A stretch of DNA of 7,418 bases from an uncultured beta proteobacterium (GTDB taxonomy: Bacteria; Pseudomonadota; Gammaproteobacteria; Burkholderiales; Rhodocyclaceae): the NCBI GenBank assembly GCA_903933395.1, contig CAIZKA010000488.1, positions 1 through 7,418 on the forward strand, written 5' to 3'. Under the pieces are notes generated by a model, which saw only the letters and a list, made by a program, of their open reading frames with translations, had not been told where the DNA came from and did not search any database. Positions 1 to 6,836 of the stretch are shown one piece after another; position 1 is the stretch's first letter, and each line of letters opens with the position of its first letter. Both the position numbers and the translations under genes were made by a program.

Positions 1-2
1 AG

Positions 3-1160
3 CAAGGCAAGGTTGTTCGCGGCGAACTCAAGGCAGCCAGCGAAGCAGTGGCCAATGCCGCCCTGCGGCGGCAAGGCATCAACGTCACCAAGCTCAAGAA
101 GCAGAAGACCGGAGGGGGCGGCTCCGTCTCGGACAAGGACATCACCCTCTTCTCGCGGCAGCTCGCCACCATGGTGAAGTCCGGCGTGCCGCTGCTGCAG
201 TCCTTTGACATCGTCGGCAAGGGCACCAGCAACCCGGCTCTTGCAAGGTTGCTGTTCTCGATCAAGTCGGAGGTCGAAACCGGCGCGAATCTGGCTACTG
301 CCTTTCGCAAGTACCCGATGTATTTCGATGCCCTGTTCTGCAATCTGGTCGAGGCCGGCGAGCAAGCGGGTATTCTCGACACGCTGCTGGACCGCCTTGC
401 AACGTATAAAGAGAAAATCCAGGCCATCAAGTCGAAGATAAAGAGCGCCCTGACCTATCCGATCGCCATCCTCATCATCGCCTTCATCATCACTGCGGTC
501 ATCATGATCTTCGTGGTGCCGGCCTTCAAGGGCGTGTTTGCCAGTTTCGGCGGCGAACTGCCCGCCCCGACGCTGATCGTTATCGCAATTTCGGATTTTT
601 TCACGGCGAACTGGTATCTCATCTTCGGCGGAATCTACGCGGTTTTTGTCGGTATTTCCCAGGCTTTCAAGCGGTCGCGGGCATTGCAGATCGCGAAGGA
701 CAAATATGCGCTGAAACTCCCCATTTTTGGCGACATGCTCGTAAAGTCCTCCATCGCGCGCTGGACGCGGACGCTGTCCACGATGTTTGCCGCCGGCGTG
801 CCGCTGGTCGATGCCCTTGATTCCGTCGGTGGTGCCGCCGGCAATTATGTCTACGAAATGGGAACCAAGAAGATCCAGGCGGAAGTGTCTACCGGTTCCA
901 GCTTGACGGTGTCCATGGAAAATTCCGGGTTGTTTCCCCCAATGGTCACCCAGATGGTGGCCATCGGCGAGGAGTCCGGCCAACTGGACTCGATGCTCGG
1001 AAAAACCGCCGATTTCTATGAAGCCGAGGTCGACGAGGCTGTCGAAGCGCTCTCGAGTCTGATGGAGCCCATGATCATGGTCTTCCTTGGCGGCCTGATC
1101 GGTGGCCTGGTGGTGGCCATGTACCTGCCGATCTTCAAGCTTGGCTCGGTTGTCGGCTAA
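3..1160 (+). CDS. pilC: PilC, type IV pilus inner-membrane platform protein (5' partial)
   Basis: This is the polytopic inner-membrane protein of the type IV pilus machine. It is thought to couple the PilB/PilT ATPases to pilin insertion and removal. Two type II secretion F (T2SF) domains are visible, at about nt 147-518 and 756-1127, each with the related pattern R-x-L-x-T-M-x-x-x-G-V-P-L (second copy LSTMFAAGVPLVDAL). Hydrophobic segments lie near nt 456-524, 606-665 and 1065-1133, the expected three-helix layout. The reading frame is open to the left edge: codons before the GTG at 48 read QGKVVRGELKAASEA, which matches the normal PilC N-terminal region. That GTG is therefore an internal Val codon, and the true start lies upstream. 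About 385 codons are present against a family length near 405. pilD follows 21 nt downstream. Identification is firm from domain pattern and context. Confidence 0.95.
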   Translation, partial: QGKVVRGELKAASEAVANAALRRQGINVTKLKKQKTGGGGSVSDKDITLFSRQLATMVKSGVPLLQSFDIVGKGTSNPALARLLFSIKSEVETGANLATAFRKYPMYFDALFCNLVEAGEQAGILDTLLDRLATYKEKIQAIKSKIKSALTYPIAILIIAFIITAVIMIFVVPAFKGVFASFGGELPAPTLIVIAISDFFTANWYLIFGGIYAVFVGISQAFKRSRALQIAKDKYALKLPIFGDMLVKSSIARWTRTLSTMFAAGVPLVDALDSVGGAAGNYVYEMGTKKIQAEVSTGSSLTVSMENSGLFPPMVTQMVAIGEESGQLDSMLGKTADFYEAEVDEAVEALSSLMEPMIMVFLGGLIGGLVVAMYLPIFKLGSVVG

Positions 1161-1181
1161 GCCCTCAGCCATCCGCGGCGG

Positions 1182-2030
1182 ATGATCGCCCAGTTCGCCG
1201 ATCCGGTGGTGTTTGCGCTTGCCGCCGGGTTGCTCGGCCTGATGGTCGGCAGCTTCCTCAATGTCGTCATCCATCGCCTGCCGGTCATGATGGAGCGCGA
1301 CTGGGCCTTGCAGTGCGCCGAGTTCAGGAATGAAGCCCCGCCGGCCTTTGAACCGCTTTCACTTGCCCGGCCGCGTTCGCGTTGCCCCAAGTGCGGCCAT
1401 TCGATCACTGCACTGGAGAACATTCCCGTCATCAGTTGGCTTCTCCTGCGCGGACGCTGCAAGGGCTGCGCCGCACCTATTTCCCTGCGCTATCCGCTGG
1501 TCGAGGCACTGACCGGACTGCTGTTTGCGCTTGCCGCATGGCACTTCGGCTTCACTGCCGCCGGCCTGGGAGCCCTGGTGCTGATTGCGGCGCTGGTGGC
1601 CCTGACCGCCATCGATTTCGATACACAACTCTTGCCCGATGACATCACCCTGCCGCTGCTCTGGATCGGCCTGGCCCTGAATGCCTTCAATGTCTATACA
1701 GATCTGAAAAGCGCGGTAATCGGCGCCATGGTGGGCTACCTGTCGCTGTGGAGCGTGTATTGGCTGTTCAAGCTGTTCACCGGCAAGGAAGGCATGGGCT
1801 ACGGCGACTTCAAGCTGCTGGCGGCACTCGGCGCCTGGCTTGGCTGGCAGATGCTGCCATTGACCATCCTGCTTTCCTCGCTCGTCGGCGCGGTAGTGGG
1901 CATCGCCCTGATGGCCTTTGCCCGCCATGGCCGCAATGTGCCAATCCCATTCGGCCCCTACCTTGCCGCCGCCGGCGCCATTGCCCTGGTCTGGGGCAAA
2001 CCCCTGACTCGCGCCTATCTCGGAGCTTGA
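1182..2030 (+). CDS. pilD: PilD, type IV prepilin leader peptidase / N-methyltransferase
   Basis: This bifunctional membrane enzyme cleaves the leader of type IV prepilins and pseudopilins and N-methylates the new N-terminal residue. The 282-aa length fits the family. The N-terminal hydrophobic helix ends in the signature GSFLNVVIHRLP (res 23-34). A cytoplasmic zinc-binding loop has two CxxC pairs (C68/C71 and C93/C96), typical of long-form bifunctional enzymes. The two catalytic aspartates of this aspartic-protease family are visible: D145 in AIDFDTQLLPD and D209 in the GxGD motif (GYGD, 206-209). FGPYL at 257-261 is also conserved. ATG 1182 is the first start after the in-frame pilC stop, and it places the first helix correctly; only a weak purine stretch precedes it. 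The gene lies 21 nt after pilC and probably shares its transcript. A coaE-zapD-type continuation often follows pilD in this group but is absent here. Confidence 0.96.
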   Translation: MIAQFADPVVFALAAGLLGLMVGSFLNVVIHRLPVMMERDWALQCAEFRNEAPPAFEPLSLARPRSRCPKCGHSITALENIPVISWLLLRGRCKGCAAPISLRYPLVEALTGLLFALAAWHFGFTAAGLGALVLIAALVALTAIDFDTQLLPDDITLPLLWIGLALNAFNVYTDLKSAVIGAMVGYLSLWSVYWLFKLFTGKEGMGYGDFKLLAALGAWLGWQMLPLTILLSSLVGAVVGIALMAFARHGRNVPIPFGPYLAAAGAIALVWGKPLTRAYLGA

Positions 2031-2034
2031 GAGC

Positions 2035-2062
2035 CCGACGCACCAAGGGCTTCGGCTATAAT
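2035..2062 (+). promoter_or_regulatory. Sigma-70 promoter for the fmdB-DUF502 unit
   Basis: A perfect -10 hexamer TATAAT lies at 2057-2062. A weak -35 match CCGACG (2035-2040; G, A and C agree with TTGACA) sits 16 nt upstream. Transcription would begin near 2069, giving a leader of about 25 nt before the ATG at 2094. The -10 is strong evidence and the -35 is weak. The promoter sits in the 63-nt gap after pilD, so it separates the pilus genes from the next unit. Confidence 0.7.
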
Positions 2063-2083
2063 CGGCGTCTTTGCCAGAATGCC

Positions 2084-2087
2084 GGAG
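2084..2087 (+). promoter_or_regulatory. Ribosome binding site that decides the fmdB start
   Basis: GGAG at 2084-2087 stands 6 nt before ATG 2094. It lies downstream of the other in-frame ATG at 2079, so it cannot serve that codon. Together with the family N-terminus MPIYAYRC, this fixes translation at 2094. Confidence 0.75.
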
Positions 2088-2093
2088 AATGCC

Positions 2094-2357
2094 ATGCCGA
2101 TCTATGCTTATCGCTGCACCGATTGCGGCTTTGAGAAAGATGTCATGCGGAAAGTCAGCGATCCGCTGCTGACCACCTGCCCAGAGTGCAAGACCGAGAA
2201 TTTCGCCAAGCAGCTCACTGCCCCTGGCTTTCAGCTCAAGGGCAGCGGGTGGTACGCCACCGATTTCAAGGGAGGCGGCTGCAAGGCAACTGATGCCAAG
2301 AGCGACAACCCGCCACCCTGCCAGGGTGGTACGGGCAGCTGCGCCGCCAATACCTGA
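2094..2357 (+). CDS. FmdB-family zinc-ribbon protein
   Basis: This is a small putative regulatory protein of the FmdB/CxxC-CxxC-SSSS family. The name comes from a proposed regulator of formamidase/amidase genes in Methylophilus, and the role of most members is unknown. The 87-aa product starts MPIYAYRC and carries a four-cysteine zinc ribbon, C8-x2-C11 and C29-x2-C32. The core ends with the usual aromatic motif GSGWYATDF (res 50-58). The tail is Gly/Pro-rich with three further cysteines (C63, C76, C83), low-complexity as in many relatives. I chose ATG 2094 over ATG 2079 because of the GGAG at 2084 and the family N-terminus. The DUF502 gene starts 8 nt after its stop, so the two are probably co-transcribed from the TATAAT promoter. 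DNA binding or chaperone-like functions cannot be inferred from sequence alone. Confidence 0.9.
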   Translation: MPIYAYRCTDCGFEKDVMRKVSDPLLTTCPECKTENFAKQLTAPGFQLKGSGWYATDFKGGGCKATDAKSDNPPPCQGGTGSCAANT

Positions 2358-2365
2358 TCACTCGC

Positions 2366-2986
2366 TTGAAAAAGTATTTCATCACCGGGCTGCTGATCTG
2401 GGTCCCGCTGGCGATCACCGCATGGGTGCTTTCGCTGATCGTGCGTTCCATGGATCAATCCCTGCTGCTGCTGCCGCAGGCGATCCATCCCGAGCACCTG
2501 CTGGGCATTTACATCCCCGGGCTCGGCGCCTTGCTGACCCTGCTGGTGGTCTTTCTCACCGGCCTGGTGACAACGAACATCGTCGGACAGAAGCTGGTGC
2601 GCTTCTGGGAAGGGGTGCTCTCCCGCATTCCGGTCGTGAAGTCGATTTACTACAGCGTCAAACAGGTCAGCGATACCCTGTTTTCGGGCAACGGCGTCGC
2701 CTTCCGCAAGGTTCTGCTGGTCCGCTATCCACACCCCGAGGCCTGGTCGGTGGCGTTTCAGACTGGACATCCGGCGCGTGATGTCGCCGACATGCTGCCT
2801 GAAGAACACGTCGGTATTTTTATCCCGACCACGCCCAGCCCGGTCAACGGCTTTTTCTTCTTCGTCAAGCGAAAAGACGTCATCGAACTCGACATGGACG
2901 TCGACGAAGCCCTGAAATACATCGTCTCCATGGGTGTCGTCGCCCCGCCCATGCGGAATCCCGCCGGGCGCGCCCAGAATCAATAA
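2366..2986 (+). CDS. DUF502 (COV1-like) integral membrane protein
   Basis: This 206-aa membrane protein of unknown biochemical role belongs to the DUF502 family, which also includes plant COV1-like proteins. Two hydrophobic helices are visible at about residues 5-27 (after the N-terminal MKKYFITGLL) and 48-70. The signature IPVVKSIYYSVKQ at 88-100 follows, and then a soluble domain containing VGIFIPTTPSPVNGFFFFV (149-167) and DVIELDMDVDEALK (171-184), all typical of the family. The start is a TTG at 2366. No good Shine-Dalgarno sequence precedes it, but the fmdB stop is only 8 nt upstream, so translational coupling is likely. The next in-frame ATG is codon 29 and would delete the first membrane helix, so TTG is preferred. 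The order fmdB-DUF502-aspS is, to my knowledge, common in betaproteobacteria. The family call is firm and the function is unknown. Confidence 0.9.
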   Translation: MKKYFITGLLIWVPLAITAWVLSLIVRSMDQSLLLLPQAIHPEHLLGIYIPGLGALLTLLVVFLTGLVTTNIVGQKLVRFWEGVLSRIPVVKSIYYSVKQVSDTLFSGNGVAFRKVLLVRYPHPEAWSVAFQTGHPARDVADMLPEEHVGIFIPTTPSPVNGFFFFVKRKDVIELDMDVDEALKYIVSMGVVAPPMRNPAGRAQNQ

Positions 2987-3015
2987 AAACCGAATTGATC
3001 GCCCCTCACCCCCAT

Positions 3016-3033
3016 CCCCGCCCCAGGGCGGGG
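3016..3033 (+). other. GC-rich perfect inverted repeat in the DUF502-aspS spacer
   Basis: CCCCGCCC (3016-3023) and GGGCGGGG (3026-3033) are exact reverse complements, 2 nt apart; a real hairpin would form 7 bp with a CCAG loop. It lies in a 133-nt spacer, after a very C-rich run (3001-3019) and before a short tandem repeat (TCGCTTCGCTCG, about 3050-3061). No T-tract follows, so a standard rho-independent terminator is not supported. A REP-like dispersed element or a weak transcription-pausing structure is possible. Confidence 0.5.
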
Positions 3034-3072
3034 CTACCAACCAGCTCGCTTCGCTCGATAGTCCGCAGTGAC

Positions 3073-3101
3073 TTCACAGCCGGCTGGGTTTCGCGTTAAG
3101 T
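3073..3101 (+). promoter_or_regulatory. Possible aspS promoter overlapping a small palindrome
   Basis: TTCACA (3073-3078) matches five of six bases of the -35 consensus. At 17-nt spacing stands TTAAGT (3096-3101), a poor -10 matching three of six. The -10 overlaps a perfect inverted repeat GTTAA-G-TTAAC (3095-3105). Transcription would start about 12 nt before ATG 3120. This is tentative: aspS could equally be read from the promoter upstream of fmdB. Confidence 0.3.
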
Positions 3102-3119
3102 TAACCGTCCGGAAACCCT

Positions 3120-4931
<1,812 letters not shown>

Positions 4932-4933
4932 GC

Positions 4934-5284
4934 ATGCAAAGGCTGCTCTGCGCCCTGATCGGTGCCGCACTGTTCGGGACCGCGCTGGCGCGGGACAACT
5001 CCGTCGGCGCCCTGCCGGCGGCCCAGTTGCCGGAAGAAGCCCGCACAACTCTGAAGCTGATCGACGCCGGCGGGCCCTTCCCGTACCGGCGGGATGGCAT
5101 CATCTTTGAGAACCGCGAACGCCGCCTGCCGGAGCACGCGCGCGGCTATTACCGCGAGTACACCGTGCCCACTCCCGGCAGCAAGGATCGCGGCGCGCGG
5201 CGCATCATCACCGGGGACAAGCCGCCGCTCGTGTTCTACTACACGGCCGACCATTACAAATCCTTCCGTCGAATCCAGCGATGA
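4934..5284 (+). CDS. Secreted guanyl-specific ribonuclease (barnase / RNase Sa family)
   Basis: This is a 116-aa extracytoplasmic endoribonuclease predicted to cut RNA after guanosine. A signal peptide spans residues 1-19 (positive MQR, hydrophobic core, TALA cleavage motif). The mature part resembles RNase Sa/N1: FENRERRLP (58-66) holds the guanine-contact residues N60 and E62, and YREYTVPTPG (73-82) the general base E75. RGARRIITG (86-94) supplies R86 and R90, and YTADHYKSF (103-111) the general acid H107. Spacing E62-E75-R86-R90 is identical to RNase Sa E41-E54-R65-R69; H107 is one residue further away. The mature protein has no cysteine, unlike disulfide-bonded RNase Sa. ATG 4934 is 2 nt after aspS, with AAGG at 4923-4926 as ribosome site. 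Its stop overlaps the inhibitor gene by 4 nt (ATGA). Family assignment is firm; the biological target (nutrient RNA, rival cells or self) is unknown. Confidence 0.92.
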   Translation: MQRLLCALIGAALFGTALARDNSVGALPAAQLPEEARTTLKLIDAGGPFPYRRDGIIFENRERRLPEHARGYYREYTVPTPGSKDRGARRIITGDKPPLVFYYTADHYKSFRRIQR

Positions 5285-5736
5285 GCGCCGAACACTACGA
5301 GAACCTGTTTGCCGATGCCTCGCAGGCAGGCGTGCATCATCTGCCGCACAGCCCCATCGACAATCTGGTGGCGGGTGCCCTGGCTGCGGGTTGCCTCGTG
5401 CTGAGAATCGACCTGGCTGCTACGCGCAACAAGGACGAGATGCTCACGGCCGTCGGCCGTGCCATGCGCTTTCCCGAATGGTTCGGCCACAACTGGGATG
5501 CCCTGACGGACTGCCTGCTCGACATGGGCTGGTTGCCGGCCACCGGATACGTGGTCATCCTCGAGCATTGCGACGGCATCCACGGCCGCGCCGAGAGCGA
5601 CTTCGTCAAGTTGATGCAGATCTTCCAGGAAGCCGCTGCCACCTGGCGCGAGGATGACGTCCCGTTCTGGTGCCTGGTCGACATGCAGGCCGACGGCATC
5701 GCCTGGCTGCCCACGGTCGCTCAACCCGGTAAATGA
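5281..5736 (+). CDS. Barstar-family ribonuclease inhibitor
   Basis: This is the likely cytoplasmic immunity protein for the RNase encoded just upstream. Barstar blocks barnase by placing acidic residues in the nuclease active site. The signature FPEWFGHNWDALTDCL (res 64-79) corresponds to the barstar helix-2 region; D73 and D77 align with D35 and D39, the key contacts of Bacillus barstar. IDLAATRNKDEMLTAVGRAM (43-62) matches the preceding strand and helix. The protein is 151 aa against about 90 for classic barstar: roughly 38 extra residues precede the core and about 24 more follow it. No signal peptide is seen. ATG 5281 overlaps the nuclease stop (ATGA) and no strong Shine-Dalgarno sequence is present, so translation is probably coupled. 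Its own stop overlaps the nudB start in the same way. Family call is firm; pairing with the adjacent RNase is inferred from adjacency and retained residues. Confidence 0.92.
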   Translation: MSAEHYENLFADASQAGVHHLPHSPIDNLVAGALAAGCLVLRIDLAATRNKDEMLTAVGRAMRFPEWFGHNWDALTDCLLDMGWLPATGYVVILEHCDGIHGRAESDFVKLMQIFQEAAATWREDDVPFWCLVDMQADGIAWLPTVAQPGK

Positions 5737-6191
5737 GCTACAAGAAGCCGGTCTCCGTGCTGGTGGTGATCCATACCCCGACGCTGGATGTGCTGTTGCT
5801 CGAACGCGCCCGTCACCCCGGCTTCTGGCAATCGGTCACCGGTAGCCAGGAAGGCGACGAAGCTTTGCTGGAAACGGCGCGGCGCGAAGTGGTCGAAGAA
5901 ACGGGCATCGCGGCTGACGCGGAGCAGTTCGTCGACTGGCAACTGACCAACCGCTACGAGATTTTCGCCGAATGGCGGCATCGCTACGCGCCCGGCGTCA
6001 CAGAGAACACGGAACACGTTTTCAGTCTGTGCGTGCCCGAACCGTGCCCGATCCTGCTCGCTGCGGATGAGCATCTTGCGTATCGCTGGCTGCCCTGGCA
6101 GGAGGCCGCCGCCGCCTGCTTTTCATGGACCAACCGCGATGCGATTCTTGCGCTCCCGGAGCGGCTCGGCGCGGCATCTTTCTGCCCTTGA
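5733..6191 (+). CDS. nudB: NudB, dihydroneopterin triphosphate diphosphatase (Nudix)
   Basis: This Nudix hydrolase removes pyrophosphate from 7,8-dihydroneopterin triphosphate, an early folate-synthesis step, and can also act on dATP. The 152-aa product starts MSYKKPVSVLVVI and has PGFWQSVTGSQEG (29-41), very close to the E. coli NudB form DFWQSVTGS. A complete Nudix box (G-x5-E-x7-R-E-V-x-E-E-x-G-I) occupies residues 37-59, with metal ligands including E52, E55 and E56. RHRYAPGVTENTEH, encoded from about nt 5977, is a NudB-specific signature, and a C-terminal HLAYRWLPW follows. These subfamily motifs favour NudB over generic MutT. ATG 5733 overlaps the inhibitor stop (ATGA), so it is translationally coupled and the last gene of the aspS unit. 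Its stop codon lies inside the -35 element of the downstream heat-shock promoter. Confidence 0.93.
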   Translation: MSYKKPVSVLVVIHTPTLDVLLLERARHPGFWQSVTGSQEGDEALLETARREVVEETGIAADAEQFVDWQLTNRYEIFAEWRHRYAPGVTENTEHVFSLCVPEPCPILLAADEHLAYRWLPWQEAAAACFSWTNRDAILALPERLGAASFCP

Positions 6192-6214
6192 AATTTCTCC
6201 AGCGGTACTCATGT
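6187..6214 (+). promoter_or_regulatory. Sigma-32 (RpoH) heat-shock promoter for hsp20
   Basis: CTTGAAA at 6187-6193 matches the sigma-32 -35 consensus exactly. After 13 nt comes ACTCATGT at 6207-6214, which matches five of the seven defined positions of CCCCATnT. Element sequence, spacing and position before a small heat-shock gene agree. The -35 contains the nudB TGA stop (6189-6191). The predicted start near 6221 gives a leader of about 45 nt. Confidence 0.75.
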
Positions 6215-6253
6215 ATCTGGTGAGGCCTGTTTCCGGCCGCAACCGCAAACTGA

Positions 6254-6260
6254 AAGGAGA
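6254..6260 (+). promoter_or_regulatory. Strong ribosome binding site for hsp20, selecting ATG 6266
   Basis: AAGGAGA stands 5 nt before ATG 6266. Another ATG at 6261 directly abuts it, is too close and is in a different frame. This is the strongest Shine-Dalgarno site in the window, in keeping with rapid high-level expression of a heat-shock chaperone. Confidence 0.85.
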
Positions 6261-6265
6261 ATGAA

Positions 6266-6679
6266 ATGAGCAGCTTGATCCGTCGCGATCCTCTCGATGA
6301 CTTGTTCCGTGGATTTTTCGTGCGTCCGGTCGAATACGGCCCGCAGTCCGAGGCACCCTCCGTCAAGATCGACGTCAAGGAGCAGGAGAACGGTTATCTG
6401 GTACATGCCGAGATTCCGGGCGTGAAAAAGGACGACATTCACGTCGCCATCGACGGCGCCATCGTCTCGATCAGCGCCGAACGACGCGAGGAAAAGGATG
6501 TCAAGGATGGCGAACGCGTGTTGCGCACCGAGCGCTATTTCGGCAAGGTTTCGCGCAGCTTCCAGTTGGCGCAGGAGATCGATGAAGCGCAGGTGACCGC
6601 CAAATACACTGACGGCGTGCTGGAACTTTCACTGCCGAAAAAAGCCGCAACCCAGGCGCGCAGAATCACCATCCAGTAA
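6266..6679 (+). CDS. Hsp20 / alpha-crystallin family small heat-shock protein
   Basis: This is an ATP-independent holdase chaperone that binds unfolding proteins in the cytoplasm and keeps them refoldable by DnaK/ClpB. At 137 aa it is of normal size. A short N-terminal arm (RRDPLDDLFRGFF, 6-18) precedes the alpha-crystallin domain at about 31-127. Within this are AEIPGVKKDDI (48-58), the RYFGKVSRSF stretch (90-99) and the signature DGVLELSLPKK (116-126). The C-terminal I-x-I oligomerisation motif is ITI at 134-136, one residue from the end, so the C-terminal tail is very short. It has its own sigma-32 promoter and strong ribosome site, so heat induction is expected independently of the aspS-nudB unit. 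No gene follows closely; argB starts 157 nt later with its own promoter. I leave the symbol blank because small Hsp names are not transferable. Confidence 0.94.
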   Translation: MSSLIRRDPLDDLFRGFFVRPVEYGPQSEAPSVKIDVKEQENGYLVHAEIPGVKKDDIHVAIDGAIVSISAERREEKDVKDGERVLRTERYFGKVSRSFQLAQEIDEAQVTAKYTDGVLELSLPKKAATQARRITIQ

Positions 6680-6745
6680 AGGACAAGAGTTCCGCAGGAC
6701 GCACCGCGCTGGCGCTGACGCTACGCCGATTGCAGTTCTTCCCGG

Positions 6746-6763
6746 TCGGCGCGGCAGCGCCGG
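6746..6763 (+). other. Stem-loop in the hsp20-argB spacer
   Basis: GGCGC (6748-6752) and GCGCC (6757-6761) pair around a GGCA loop. A C-G pair (6747/6762) and a T-G wobble (6746/6763) extend the stem to 7 bp. AAAA, not a T-tract, follows on the plus strand, so it does not look like a standard intrinsic terminator for hsp20. It could still slow polymerase or protect the mRNA end. Confidence 0.3.
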
Positions 6764-6775
6764 AAAAGCTATCCC

Positions 6776-6803
6776 TTGCGGACGGGTTCGCTGCCGGTAG
6801 AAT
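6776..6803 (+). promoter_or_regulatory. Sigma-70 promoter for argB
   Basis: TAGAAT at 6798-6803 matches five of six bases of the -10 consensus. TTGCGG at 6776-6781, 16 nt upstream, keeps the important TTG of the -35. Transcription would start near 6810, leaving a leader of about 27 nt before ATG 6837. I see no obvious ArgR operator in this GC-rich leader. Confidence 0.6.
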
Positions 6804-6836
6804 GGGCGAAGTTACCACTTGCTCTCGCCGACACCC

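Noticed and set aside
48..50. GTG at 48 as the pilC start codon
   Set aside because: The frame is open upstream to the window edge and the upstream codons encode typical PilC N-terminal sequence, so this is an internal valine.
1141..1181. Possible PilC-PilD fusion by read-through, since both are in the same frame
   Set aside because: The TAA at 1158 is a normal stop at the expected PilC C-terminus, and PilD has its own ATG at the right place.
2031..2052. Hairpin AGCCC/GGGCT (2032-2036 / 2047-2051) as a terminator after pilD
   Set aside because: The stem is only 5-6 bp with a 10-nt loop and no T-tract follows; it merges with the fmdB promoter.
2079..2081. ATG 2079 as the fmdB start
   Set aside because: The ribosome site GGAG lies downstream of it, and the family N-terminus begins at ATG 2094.
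2231..3040. 269-codon open frame on the minus strand opposite fmdB and DUF502
   Set aside because: It is a shadow of two plus-strand genes with clear family motifs; its product is low-complexity, rich in Gly, Gln, Asp and His.
4934..5736. RNase-barstar pair as part of a polymorphic toxin or contact-dependent inhibition locus
   Set aside because: There is no large delivery protein, Rhs/CdiA fragment, pretoxin motif or cluster of orphan immunity genes; the RNase is a stand-alone protein with its own signal peptide.
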